From NCBI RefSeq assembly GCF_036700095.1, contig NZ_CP144918.1:807001-871000 (forward strand): 64,000 bases of DNA, given 5' to 3'. Position numbers and translations under genes: made by a program. The notes beneath the pieces were generated by a model, which ran no database searches, was not told the DNA's origin, and worked only from the letters and a program-made list of their open reading frames with translations. This document shows positions 37,072-46,186 of the stretch, in pieces (the stretch's first letter is position 1; each line of letters opens with the position of its first letter). The stretch comes from Pelagerythrobacter marensis. Lineage in GTDB: Bacteria; Pseudomonadota; Alphaproteobacteria; Sphingomonadales; Sphingomonadaceae.

Positions 37072-38099
37072 TCGGGCCCTCCACCGGAGGCATGGCGTGC
37101 GGCTCCGCTCTGCCGCACGCCATCGGTGCGGACGATCCGTATCCGCTTCTGTTCGTCGCCGAGGCGCAGCTCGGCGGCGGCGAAGAGCCGGTCGACGATC
37201 ATGTAGTTGCGGCGGATGCGGTAGTTGACGAGTTGGCCTTCGCCTTCGGGCCCAATGACAAAAAGTGGCGGCATCTCACCCTGACCGATTCCGCGCGGAA
37301 ACTCGATGAAGACCTGCCGCCCGTCATCGAAGGCGCGCCGCGGCCGCCAGGGCGCGCGGTCGCCTTCGATCCGGTAGCGGAAGCGCAGAGAGTCGAGCGC
37401 GACGTCGCGTTCGATCGGCAGAGCAGCCTCAGCCTCGGCATTACGTCGCCTGAGGGCGATCAGCGCGTCCTCGGCATAGGTCCAGGAGACCGACGCCATA
37501 TAGGCGGACGGATTCGCCCTCAGTTCGAGATGATAGGTCCGCCGATCCGTATTGATGACGAGATTGGTCTGAAGATCGGGCCGTGTCGGTTTGACGAGGA
37601 TATGGATGCGCTGGGAATCGCCCGAACCGCTTTGCGTATCGCCGATAATCCAGCGTGCCGTGTCGCCGGCGGCGATGGGACCGGAGCCGGTCAGCTTCTC
37701 GCCAGGCTGAAGCGCGATGTCGGTGATCTGGCCTGGCGAGGTATAGACCTGATAAAGCGCACCCTCGCTATACGGATAGAGCTGGACGGCATTGATGAAA
37801 CCGTCGCGCACCGGCTCCATTCGGGCGGCGGCGTTCGCCTCGGTCACGCGTTCGGCAGGATCGGTGGGCTCCGGCTCTCCCTCTTCGCCATCAACCGGCT
37901 TGAGCTGTCCCGGAAGGGGCAGCGGTTCGGTTCGCTCGACGATCCGCACCGGACGGTCCGGTTCCGGGAGAAGCGTCGCTTCGATGGCGGGTTCGTCATA
38001 GGCGATTTCGGGCGGCTTGAAGGTCGCGCATCCCGACAAAGTGGTGGCGGCCAAAAGGACGGCGATGGAGGCTTTGCGAGGCGAACGTGTTCTTGTCAT
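37068..38099 (-). CDS. trbG: TrbG/VirB9 conjugal transfer protein
   Basis: The 343-residue protein has a lipoprotein signal (LLAATTLSGC), an N-terminal domain with NAVQLYPYSEGALYQVYTSP and a C-terminal domain that includes RTYHLELRANPSAYMASVSW. VirB9 forms the outer-membrane core ring with VirB10. It overlaps trbF and trbI by four bases each. Confidence 0.92.
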   Translation of the reverse strand: MTRTRSPRKASIAVLLAATTLSGCATFKPPEIAYDEPAIEATLLPEPDRPVRIVERTEPLPLPGQLKPVDGEEGEPEPTDPAERVTEANAAARMEPVRDGFINAVQLYPYSEGALYQVYTSPGQITDIALQPGEKLTGSGPIAAGDTARWIIGDTQSGSGDSQRIHILVKPTRPDLQTNLVINTDRRTYHLELRANPSAYMASVSWTYAEDALIALRRRNAEAEAALPIERDVALDSLRFRYRIEGDRAPWRPRRAFDDGRQVFIEFPRGIGQGEMPPLFVIGPEGEGQLVNYRIRRNYMIVDRLFAAAELRLGDEQKRIRIVRTDGVRQSGAARHASGGGPE

Positions 38100-38782
38100 T
38101 GGGCAGTCTCCCGGGACCAGTTGATGGCGTTGACGAAAATGCCGAGCGGGTTCTTGCGCAGGCGCTCGGCGTCGCGCGGCTGTTGCAGGACGATGGTGAG
38201 AATGGCGGTCCAGCGCTCGGTCGCAGCGAGTTGCCCGTTCGTGTAACGGCGCTCGATCCAGGCAATGCGGAAACTGCTCTCCGAAGCGCGGATGACGCTG
38301 GAGACCTCGACCGAGATCTGCGTTTCGCCGACCTTGGCGAAGGGGTCGTTCACGCGGGCATAGTCGTTGAGGGCGACCGCCCCTCTGTCGGTGGTGAAGT
38401 CATAGGCGCGCAGCCAGTTCTGGCGCAGCACGATCGGATCGGCGGGGATCTGGCGCACATTCTCGATAAAGCGCGACAGGTGATAGGCAATCTGCGGGTC
38501 TTTCGGGCGGTAGTCTGCGGTCGCGGGCGCCACAGCTTGCGCCGCGCCGAGCCGATCCACTTCGACGACATAGGGCGTGATCGTCCCTTGCATGGATTGC
38601 CAGGCCAAGGCTGCGCTGAGCCCGGCCGACAGCAGCAAGGACCCGAACGCCATCAACCGCCAGTTCCTGGCCTGGACGCGCGCCGAACCGATCCGTTCGT
38701 CCCAGGCCTGGGCGGCTTTCTGATAGGGCGTGACGGGCTCGGGTGTCTTGGAATAGCGAACGCTTGGACGACGGAACATCAT
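38096..38782 (-). CDS. trbF: TrbF/VirB8 conjugal transfer protein
   Basis: The 228-residue protein has one membrane helix (LMAFGSLLLSAGLSAALAWQ) and a VirB8 periplasmic domain (VRQIPADPIVLRQNWLRAYD, then SVIRASESSFRIAWIERRY). It nucleates assembly of the channel at the inner membrane. It overlaps both neighbours by four bases. Confidence 0.92.
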   Translation of the reverse strand: MMFRRPSVRYSKTPEPVTPYQKAAQAWDERIGSARVQARNWRLMAFGSLLLSAGLSAALAWQSMQGTITPYVVEVDRLGAAQAVAPATADYRPKDPQIAYHLSRFIENVRQIPADPIVLRQNWLRAYDFTTDRGAVALNDYARVNDPFAKVGETQISVEVSSVIRASESSFRIAWIERRYTNGQLAATERWTAILTIVLQQPRDAERLRKNPLGIFVNAINWSRETAQ

Positions 38783-40074
38783 GATTTCTCCGAAAGGCTG
38801 ACGGCGGTCCCGCCACCGCTATGGTCGCCGGAGCGAATGACATGGGTGGCGACGGCGGCGCCGTGGTGAAGGGTCTGCTGGTGTTTCATGCGGCGCGCCC
38901 AGGCAGGCGGCCCGCTTGGTGATCCTGGCGCGGACGCAGACCTTTCGGGGGCGTTGGTGAACCCGCCGCCGGTGGCCTCGAAGGCAGCGCGCGAACCGGA
39001 CCGGTAGCTCTCGCTCATCGAGCGGCGGAGCGGACTCGTCGCGGCGGCGACACCGGCCTCTCCGACACTGGCTATGCCTGCTGCGACACCCGGAGCGCCG
39101 CCGCCTGCGGAGGTGCTTCCCATGCGATAGGCGGTCGACGCCCCGCCGGCGAGTGCCGCCGTTCCACGAGCCCCGGCGCCTGCCGCGCCGGCGGCAAGCT
39201 TTGCGCCCGCCACGCCACCCATTGCCATGCCGCCTGCGGCGAGACCGGTTCCGACCGCGGCGCCAGCGCCGAGTTGCGGACCACCAGAAACGATCCCATT
39301 GGCGATGCCGGGGCCGAAAATGCCGAGCGCCAGCATGGAGAGCGCGGCGAGCACGATCGCCATGGCGTCCTCGATTGTCGGTTCGCCAGTGAAGCCAGCC
39401 GTGAACTCGCCGAAGATGGTCGAGCCGATGCCGATGATCACGGCGAGCACCAGCACCTTGACGCCCGACGAGATCACCAGTCCGAGCACGCGCTCGGCCA
39501 TGAAGGCGGTTTTGTTGAAAAGACCGAAGGGCACGAGGATAAAGCCGGCCAGTGTCGCCAGCTTGAACTCGATCAAGGTGACGAAGAGCTGGATCGCCAG
39601 AATGAAGAAGGACAGGAGAACGACCAGCCAGGCGAACAGCAGGATGACGATCTGTAGGAAATTCTCGAAGAAGGACACGAAGCCCATCAAGTCGGCGATG
39701 GACGCAAGGATGGGGCGGCCAGCTTCGAGCCCGATTTCGGCGATGCGGCCCGGCTGGAGAAGTTCACCGGCGCTCAGGCTGCCGCCCGAAGCGATCAGCC
39801 CGAGGCCCGCGAAGCTTTCGAATACGATGCGGGCGAGCGCGTTCCAGTTGCCAATGATGTAGGCGAAGACGCCGACGAAGAGCGTCTTCTTGATGAGCCG
39901 GGCGAGGATGTCGTCGTCTGCGCCCCAAGCCCAGAAGAGCGCGGCGAGCGTCACGTCGATCGCGATCAGCGTCGTTGCGAGGAACGCGACATCGCCGCCG
40001 AGCAGGCCGAAGCCGGAGTCTATGTAGGAGGTGAAGACCTGGAGGAACCGGTCGATGACGCCCACGCCCTCCAT
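38779..40074 (-). CDS. trbL: TrbL/VirB6 conjugal transfer protein
   Basis: The 431-residue protein has about six membrane helices (FLATTLIAIDVTLAALFWAW and others) followed by a long Ala/Gly/Ser-rich tail from about residue 260. This is the TrbL/VirB6 inner-membrane component of the type IV channel. The start MEGVGVIDRFLQVFTSYIDS matches the family. Confidence 0.92.
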   Translation of the reverse strand: MEGVGVIDRFLQVFTSYIDSGFGLLGGDVAFLATTLIAIDVTLAALFWAWGADDDILARLIKKTLFVGVFAYIIGNWNALARIVFESFAGLGLIASGGSLSAGELLQPGRIAEIGLEAGRPILASIADLMGFVSFFENFLQIVILLFAWLVVLLSFFILAIQLFVTLIEFKLATLAGFILVPFGLFNKTAFMAERVLGLVISSGVKVLVLAVIIGIGSTIFGEFTAGFTGEPTIEDAMAIVLAALSMLALGIFGPGIANGIVSGGPQLGAGAAVGTGLAAGGMAMGGVAGAKLAAGAAGAGARGTAALAGGASTAYRMGSTSAGGGAPGVAAGIASVGEAGVAAATSPLRRSMSESYRSGSRAAFEATGGGFTNAPERSASAPGSPSGPPAWARRMKHQQTLHHGAAVATHVIRSGDHSGGGTAVSLSEKS

Positions 40075-40077
40075 CCT

Positions 40078-40350
40078 TTAATCCTCCTCGGTTCGGTCGG
40101 CAGGCAGACCGAGGAAGCGGCGACGATGCTCGGTCCAAGCGGCGCGGCAGGTTGTATCGGTATCCAGATTTTCCGGCGTTATCGTCCGGCACCGCGCTAG
40201 CTCTTCTTGCAATGGATCATCGCCCGCTGACGGCTCCACTGGCGCTTCTGGTGCGGCAGTGGTCGCCAACTCGACGGCTGCGAAGAGCGCCGCAAGGCCG
40301 CCGAGGCCGAAGGCGATGTGCCGAAGAATATGGTCGGGGGAGTTGCGCAT
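40078..40350 (-). CDS. trbK: TrbK-like entry exclusion protein
   Basis: The 90-residue protein has one N-terminal helix (IAFGLGGLAALFAAVEL) and a short domain with two cysteines (ARCRTITPEN and TTCRAAW), as in the alternative TrbK family. Such proteins block redundant mating. It lies between trbJ and trbL as usual. The start at 40350 fits the family. Confidence 0.78.
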   Translation of the reverse strand: MRNSPDHILRHIAFGLGGLAALFAAVELATTAAPEAPVEPSAGDDPLQEELARCRTITPENLDTDTTCRAAWTEHRRRFLGLPADRTEED

Positions 40351-40354
40351 CGGC

Positions 40355-41095
40355 CTACCGGAACATGGTGACGATGGTCGGCCGGTAGCCGCTTCCATAG
40401 TCGAGGAAGCGATAGAGGTTCTCGCGGGCCTGAGCCTCGGCGGAGGCCCTTCGGGCCGCGTCCAGCGCCTGCGCGCGGTTCTGCGCGGCGATGGCGGCGG
40501 TCAAATCCGTCATCTGCTGACTTTGCAGCGCGAGAAGCTGATTACCCGCCTGCGCCGCCTGCAGGGCGCCGGTTGCGCCCTGGCTCTGGGAAACAAGATT
40601 GCTGAGCTCGGCGCGCGTTCCTTCGATATTGTCGACGACGCCCGCCTGAACCTTCAGGGCATCTTCATAGCCGGCGACGGAGGTGCGCCAGCGCGCTTCG
40701 GCGTTGGCGATCATGTCGGCGAAATCGCCGTTCGCAGCCGCCTCGCCATACTGTTCGTTGAAAGCGGTCTCGATCTCCGAGACCTGATAGGCGATGTTCT
40801 GCGCCTCGTTCAGGAGATCCTGAGTGTGGGCGATCGTGTTCTGAAGCTGGGTGAGCGAGGAATGCGGCAGGCTCGCAAGATTGCGCGCCTGATTGATCAA
40901 CATCTGCGCTTCGTTCTGAAGCTGCTTGATCTGATTGTTGATCTGTTCGAGCGTACGCGCGGCGGTCAGGACGTTCTCGGCATAGTTTGACGGATCGAAC
41001 ACGATGTCGCCAAAGCCAAACAGTGCATGAGCCGGTTGCACCGGCGCGAAAGCGATGGCGCCGGTCATCATGAGGGCGGCAAGTTTCTTACGCAT
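40355..41095 (-). CDS. trbJ: TrbJ/VirB5 conjugal transfer protein
   Basis: The 246-residue protein has a signal peptide (cleavage near QPAHA) and a long helical, coiled-coil body (TLEQINNQIKQLQNEAQMLI). TrbJ is the VirB5-type minor pilus component. It lies just downstream of the trbE fragment, with an 8-base overlap. Confidence 0.9.
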   Translation of the reverse strand: MRKKLAALMMTGAIAFAPVQPAHALFGFGDIVFDPSNYAENVLTAARTLEQINNQIKQLQNEAQMLINQARNLASLPHSSLTQLQNTIAHTQDLLNEAQNIAYQVSEIETAFNEQYGEAAANGDFADMIANAEARWRTSVAGYEDALKVQAGVVDNIEGTRAELSNLVSQSQGATGALQAAQAGNQLLALQSQQMTDLTAAIAAQNRAQALDAARRASAEAQARENLYRFLDYGSGYRPTIVTMFR

Positions 41096-42131
41096 TTGTA
41101 TTCTCCTGGGTTTGAGATGAAGGATCTGGATCGGGGACCGGGCCGAGCAGTTCGACGGCCCAGTCGAGTCCGAGCTGGGCGAGCCAGGCGGCGGCGAAGC
41201 CGTCCCGCCCGTTTTCGGTGAGGATGTCGGTGATGGCGGTCTGGTCGGTTTTGGAGGATGCCGCGGTGAAGGCGAGCGCGACCTCGCCGAGGCCGAGCGA
41301 GAAGAGCCGGTTGCCCCGCCGCGACTGGCAGTAATAGTCACGCTTCGGCATGGCCCGCGCGACGATCTCGATCTGGCGCTCGTTGAGACCGAAGCGCCGA
41401 TAAATCTCGGCGATCTGCGGCTCGAAAGCGCGTTCGTTCGGCAGAAAAACCCTGGTGGGGCAGCTCTCGACGATGGCAGGCGCGATAGCCGAATTGTCGA
41501 TGTCGGCGAGCGACTGGGTGGCGAAGAGGACGGAGGCGTTCTTCTTTCTCAGCGTCTTCAGCCATTCGCGGAGCTGACCGCCGAACGTCCCGTCATCGAG
41601 CGCGAGCCAGCCTTCGTCGACGATGATCAGGCTCGGGCGTCCGTCGAGACGCTCCTCGATCCGGTGAAACAGGTAGGCGAGCACGGCGGGGGTCGCGGCC
41701 GATCCGATCAGTCCCTCGGTCTCGAACGCCTGAAAATCGGCTGTTCCCAGTTCTTCCGTCTCGGCGTCCAGCAACCGTCCAAAGGGGCCGCCCAGACAGA
41801 ACGGCGCGAGCGCCTGTTTGAGCTCGGTCGACTGCAACAGGACCGAAAGACCTGTCAGGGTGCGTTCCTCGACGGGCGCCGAAGCGAGCGAGGTCAGCGC
41901 CGACCAGAGATGATCCCGCGCCACGGGGTCGACAGTGACACCTTCGCGCACGATCAGGTCGGACAGCCAATCCTGCGCCCAGGCGCGCTCGCTCGTCTCG
42001 TCGATGTTGCGCAGCGGCTGAAGCTGGACCGCCGCCTCATCCTCCGCCAACGCCCCGGCGAGATTCTGCCAGTCACCGCCGCAGGCAACCGTCGCGCAGC
42101 GGATCGAACCGCCGAAATCGAAGGCGAACAC
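41088..42131 (-). pseudogene. trbE: trbE (VirB4 ATPase), C-terminal fragment
   Basis: About 347 residues remain, beginning at VFAFD, the strand just after the Walker A motif in TrbE. Walker B (SLIIVDEGWLALDD) and the later FATQSLADID are kept. The N-terminal half including Walker A is gone, so no ATPase activity is expected. At 42127-42134 the coding sequence joins a parB fragment in another frame. Confidence 0.85.
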
Positions 42132-42420
42132 AGGGCACGGGCGCGGTGCGATTGAGCCGCTTCTGCTTGACCAGCAATTCGAGCGCCCGGTAGCGGCGTC
42201 CGCCGGCCGGGATCTCGAACATGCCGGTTTCCGCGCCAGTCTCATCCAGCACCGGCCGGACCGTGATCGAGGACAGAAGTGTGCGCCGGGCGATATCTTC
42301 GGCCAGCTCCTCGATCGAGACGCCGGCCTTCACACGCCGGACATTGGACTGGCTCAGCACCAGCTTGTTGAAGGGGATGTCGCGCGAGGCGCTGAGAGTG
42401 ATTTTCTGAGACTTTGTCAT
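42127..42420 (-). pseudogene. parB-like gene, N-terminal 98 codons
   Basis: The product starts MTKSQKITLSASRDIPFNKL and has the ParB/Spo0J nuclease-like block GMFEIPAGGRRYRALELLVK. It runs to TAPVPCV, where the trbE fragment begins. The helix-turn-helix domain is missing. The upstream leader repeats that of the DUF932 gene. Confidence 0.85.
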
Positions 42421-42427
42421 GTCAGTT

Positions 42428-42479
42428 CTCCGCGACGGGCCAGCCGGGAGCCTCTCTCTCGACCTCCAAACCCGTCACG
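42428..42479 (-). repeat. 52-base repeat, copy 1 (parB leader)
   Basis: It ends seven bases before the parB start and includes the GGAG ribosome site. It is identical to 43754-43805 except for one base. Confidence 0.85.
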
Positions 42480-42548
42480 AAAAAACCGGCCCGCCTCTTC
42501 CTCTCCAGGAAGCGACGGACCGAAGACAGACAGAGCGCCGATTTCAGA

Positions 42549-43745
42549 CTACGCCGCACGCTCCAGGAGTTTCTTCGCCTTGCCCTCCATATCGAGCCGG
42601 GCGTCCTGCTGAGGCTTCGACCGGGCCACGGCAGTGATGCCCTGCACAAAGTCGAACACGGACTCCGGCGGGCGGCCTTCCTCGGCGAGAACCGTCTCGA
42701 CGATCCTGGCCGTTTCCGCCTTGGAGAACCCGCGCTTGCGCAAGAAGTCGGTGCGATCGTCGTCACTGCGGGCGACGATCCGCTCGCGCGCCGCACGGAT
42801 ACCTTCGACGAAGGGGTGTGGCGAGGAGTCGGCGAAGCGGGTCAGCGCCGGCGCAGCCTCGTGCGCGAAGCGGTTGGCGGCGTATTTGGAATGCCGGATG
42901 CTGATCTCCTGGAAGTCTTCGACGCCCCAGAGATTGCGGTTCTGGCAGACGGCGCGGAGATAAAAGCTGGCGATGCCGAGCGTCTTGGCGCCGACTTCCG
43001 AGTTCCAGCAATAAAATCCCCGGAAATAGAGGTCCGGCGATCCGTCCGGCAGCTTGCCCGCTTCGATCGGGTTCATATCGTCGACCAGGAAGAGAAGGAC
43101 GTCGCGGTCCGAGGCGTAGAGCGTTGTCGTGTCCTTGGTGATGTCGACCATCGGGTTATAGACGCCGCTCGACCAGTCGAGCGCGCCGGGCACTTTCCAG
43201 CGCGTATCGCCGGTGCCATTGCCTGCGATCTTCTGCACGGCGGCGACGAGTTCGTGGTCATAGATGCGGCCATAATCCGGGCCGGTGACGGCGCGTAGCT
43301 CCGTGCGTCCGTCTTCGGTCTCCAGCGTCTTGATCTGCTCGGCGCGGTGCGAGGTGAGCCCGTATTGCAGATTGATGCCAGCAAGCGGCGCCGGAAGCTG
43401 GCGCAGATAGGCTGCCGGTGCGCTGACTAGGCTGGCGAGCTGGCCGAAGCTCCAATGGGTCGGGGCGACCGGAGTATCGGCGTTGGGCAGGATGAGCGCC
43501 AGGCTTTCCGGATCGTCGCGATGCGCCTCGACGCGGATCGCGGCGCTCTCCACCGTCCGCGTGCGGCTGCGCTCGGCGCGGCTTTTCACCGAGGCATGGA
43601 GCTCCGATAGAGACAGATAACGCTCGTCATCCGGCCGCGAAAACCACTCTGAGGAGACACGGCCGATCCGCTCTCCGCGCGAAATATCGACTTTGTAACC
43701 GCCGCTCGCGTCACGCCGGCCGTCCAAGATTTCAAGGTTCGTCAT
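42549..43745 (-). CDS. DUF932 domain protein
   Basis: The 398-residue protein matches DUF932, common on plasmids and integrative elements: WSFGQLASLVSAPAAYLRQL, YGRIYDHELVAAVQKI, LYASDRDVLLFLVDD and FYCWNSEVGAKTLGIASFYL. Function is unknown; some relatives are phage/plasmid single-strand-related proteins. Its leader contains repeat copy 2. It is upstream of the parB fragment in the same direction. Confidence 0.88.
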   Translation of the reverse strand: MTNLEILDGRRDASGGYKVDISRGERIGRVSSEWFSRPDDERYLSLSELHASVKSRAERSRTRTVESAAIRVEAHRDDPESLALILPNADTPVAPTHWSFGQLASLVSAPAAYLRQLPAPLAGINLQYGLTSHRAEQIKTLETEDGRTELRAVTGPDYGRIYDHELVAAVQKIAGNGTGDTRWKVPGALDWSSGVYNPMVDITKDTTTLYASDRDVLLFLVDDMNPIEAGKLPDGSPDLYFRGFYCWNSEVGAKTLGIASFYLRAVCQNRNLWGVEDFQEISIRHSKYAANRFAHEAAPALTRFADSSPHPFVEGIRAARERIVARSDDDRTDFLRKRGFSKAETARIVETVLAEEGRPPESVFDFVQGITAVARSKPQQDARLDMEGKAKKLLERAA

Positions 43746-43753
43746 GGGTCAAT

Positions 43754-43805
43754 CTCCGCGACGGGCCGGCCGGGAGCCTCTCTCTCGACCTCCAAACCCG
43801 TCACG
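43754..43805 (-). repeat. 52-base repeat, copy 2 (DUF932 leader)
   Basis: Same block as 42428-42479, ending eight bases before the DUF932 start. Shared leaders suggest duplicated promoter or translation signals. Confidence 0.85.
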
Positions 43806-44356
43806 GCGAAAGCCGCCGAACTCTTACTCTCTGGGGGCGTTGCGGGGTCTCCCCGCTCGAAGGGGTCGGCCGAGACTTCAGGATCGGCCGCAGGGAAGGC
43901 CTTCCCCTCCTGGCTTTCAGACCGCGAATTAGCGGCTTCCAATTTGCGGGTCGTTGAATTCCAATCAGCCGATATCGATGCCCTCCCGGTTTGGGGACCG
44001 GGGGACCGTGTTCGCCGCTCGCAACTGGACGGTATGTGCATGGGGATCGGGACGGGTTCTTTCTGGCGCCAACGCTCTCGGACGACGTCGCGCTGCATCT
44101 CGAATGCAGTGACATTTGCTCTGCTTCCATCGGTAAGTGCAGAGGTTTCATCGCTATACTTGTGGAGGTACTGTTAACCGGAAGTCCGGTTTGTCTTTTG
44201 TTTGTATGATACATAGCCTCACACGGTGGACGGCAAGGTGAGAGAATAGATATCGGTGGTCCAGCTCGATCTCAGCACGAGTCCACGACCTCCTTGAGAC
44301 ACACGGATTCCCGCGCCTTGCGGAACCTTGGAAAGTGGGAGTGGGGGGAACGGGAA
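43806..44356. other. Non-coding hub with several hairpins
   Basis: No convincing gene is present. Four short inverted repeats occur: GCGGGG/CCCCGC (43842-43856), the palindrome GGGAAGGCCTTCCC (43893-43906), CCGGT/ACCGG (43986-44001) and AACCGGA/TCCGGTT (44176-44191, followed by a T-rich run). It separates the minus-strand mating genes from the plus-strand defence genes, so divergent promoters are expected here. Confidence 0.45.
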
Positions 44357-46186
44357 ATGAGAATACGCCGACTGAGGCTGTCGAACTTCCGAAGCGTTGC
44401 CGACGGTGAGGTGATCTTCCCGGGTCACACGGTCATCATCGGCGGGAACAGCGTCGGGAAATCGACGATGTGCGAAGCCCTGGACCTGTTGCTCGGTCCG
44501 GATCGCTTGTCGCGGGCATCACCGATCGACGAGCATGACTTCTTCGCGCGCCGTTACCTCGATGATGACGGCGACCCCATCGTCATCGAATTGGAAGTGG
44601 TACTCACCGGTCTTACTGCTGATGTGCTTACCAAGTTCCGAACCCACCGCGAATACTGGAACACGACCACGAACACGCTGCTGGATGAGACAGCGACGCC
44701 GGAAGATGTCGAGGCCGACGATGTCGTGCCGGCGCTTCGGATCAGGTTCGAGGGCGTCTACGACATTGAGGAGGACGAGTTCCGTGCGGAGACCTACTTC
44801 GCCAGTCCGCCGCCGGACGATGAAACCCGACGCGCCAGGGTCACGCGCCCCGCAAAACGTCAGTTCGGTTTCATCTATCTTCGCGCGCTGAGGACCGGCT
44901 CCAGGGCTCTCAGCCTGGAACGCGGCTCCCTGCTCGACATCATCTTGAAGCTCAAGGACGATGATCGCTCCGCCATGTGGGAGCAGACGCTCGGTGCAAT
45001 GGAAGATCTGGATCCGGCGATTGACGCCATACCCCAGCTCAGAGCGATCCTGGACGAAGTCGACAGCCGCGTGCGCCGTTTCGTGGGTCTTTCCGATGAT
45101 GATCGTGCCTTCCGCCTGTATCCGTCCGCGTTGACGCGAGAGAGCCTGCGTCGCTCGATTACACTGTTTGGTTCCTCGGAGCGCTCGAACACGCCTGTTC
45201 CGTATTGGTGTCTGGGGTCGGGTGTCATCAATTCGATGGTATTCTCGCTCCTGACGTTCATCGCGGACCTCAAGTCCAACGTGATATTCGCGATGGAGGA
45301 ACCGGAGATCGCGATTCCGCCGCACACGCAGCGCCGCATTGTCCAGTTTCTCCAAAGGGAAATGGATCAGTCGATCCTTACGACCCATTCCCCGTTCGTG
45401 CTCGAGCAATACGATCCGGAAAACGTCATCCTTCTGGAAAGGGGCGGTGGCGGGACGGTCGCAGGCCGCCGCATCGAAGTCACCGGCATCAAGGCCAAGG
45501 CCTATCGGGGAAACCTTCGCCGCGTCCTCGCCGAAGCCATGCTCGGCAACGGTGTGCTTTGCGTAGAGGGTGTTTCCGACAGCGAAGCGATCTACTCCGC
45601 TTCCGCCATTCTCGAGAGGCATCGTGCCGAGGGCGCGTACACGCCGCTTGATCTGTCGGGCGTCACGGTGGTGCAGTGCGAGGGGGATGGCGGGCTGTTG
45701 CGCTACGGCGAGTTCTTCTCTGGCCTTGGCCTGAAGACCTACGCCTTCTACGACCGACAGAAGAATGAAGCGATCAGCGAGGAGATAATGGAGGTCTTCG
45801 ATGCGGCCTGGGAGCTGGAGCAGACAGGGATCGAGTATCTGCTTGCCGACGAGATAACGGTCGACGTCATCCGCACATTCCTCGTCGAGGCTTCGGAGTG
45901 GGACGACTATCCGTACAACGCAAAGAACGCGAGCCTGTTCGAGTATGACCCCGGTGCGGATGACGAAGTTGTACAGGCACTCTGCAAGAGGGTTCTCAAG
46001 GCCCGGAAGGGTGCCGGCTATGCGCAGCGGCTGGTCGAACTTTGTACGGAAGCGGATCTGCCAGCCATCATCGTCGAAGCTCTGGAGCGCATCAGCGGGG
46101 ATCTTCCCAACGAGCTTTCCGCCGGTGATGGAAATGATGATGAAGACAAAGATGATGATCCAGAAGCGCCCGACGACGAGACATGA
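44357..46186 (+). CDS. gajA: OLD-family ATPase/TOPRIM nuclease, Gabija GajA-like
   Basis: The 609-residue protein has an N-terminal ABC-type ATPase (LRLSNFRSVADGEVIF, Walker A GGNSVGKST near residue 34, Walker B AMEEPEIAIPP near 312, ILTTHSPFVLEQ) and a C-terminal TOPRIM nuclease (CVEGVSDSEAIY near 402, FYDRQ near 463). This is the class 2 OLD layout, paired with a UvrD helicase. GajA cuts phage DNA when nucleotides are depleted. The start is set by GGGGGGAACGGGAA upstream. Its stop overlaps the helicase ATG. Confidence 0.85.
   Translation: MRIRRLRLSNFRSVADGEVIFPGHTVIIGGNSVGKSTMCEALDLLLGPDRLSRASPIDEHDFFARRYLDDDGDPIVIELEVVLTGLTADVLTKFRTHREYWNTTTNTLLDETATPEDVEADDVVPALRIRFEGVYDIEEDEFRAETYFASPPPDDETRRARVTRPAKRQFGFIYLRALRTGSRALSLERGSLLDIILKLKDDDRSAMWEQTLGAMEDLDPAIDAIPQLRAILDEVDSRVRRFVGLSDDDRAFRLYPSALTRESLRRSITLFGSSERSNTPVPYWCLGSGVINSMVFSLLTFIADLKSNVIFAMEEPEIAIPPHTQRRIVQFLQREMDQSILTTHSPFVLEQYDPENVILLERGGGGTVAGRRIEVTGIKAKAYRGNLRRVLAEAMLGNGVLCVEGVSDSEAIYSASAILERHRAEGAYTPLDLSGVTVVQCEGDGGLLRYGEFFSGLGLKTYAFYDRQKNEAISEEIMEVFDAAWELEQTGIEYLLADEITVDVIRTFLVEASEWDDYPYNAKNASLFEYDPGADDEVVQALCKRVLKARKGAGYAQRLVELCTEADLPAIIVEALERISGDLPNELSAGDGNDDEDKDDDPEAPDDET

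Noticed and set aside
43801-44214. Minus-strand frame of 137 codons in the non-coding hub
   Set aside because: Composition is unlike a protein, there is no ribosome site, and it runs into the repeated leader of DUF932.
24763-44356. Integrase or transposase gene
   Set aside because: None of the frames shows tyrosine recombinase or transposase motifs; the integrase must lie beyond the window or be lost.
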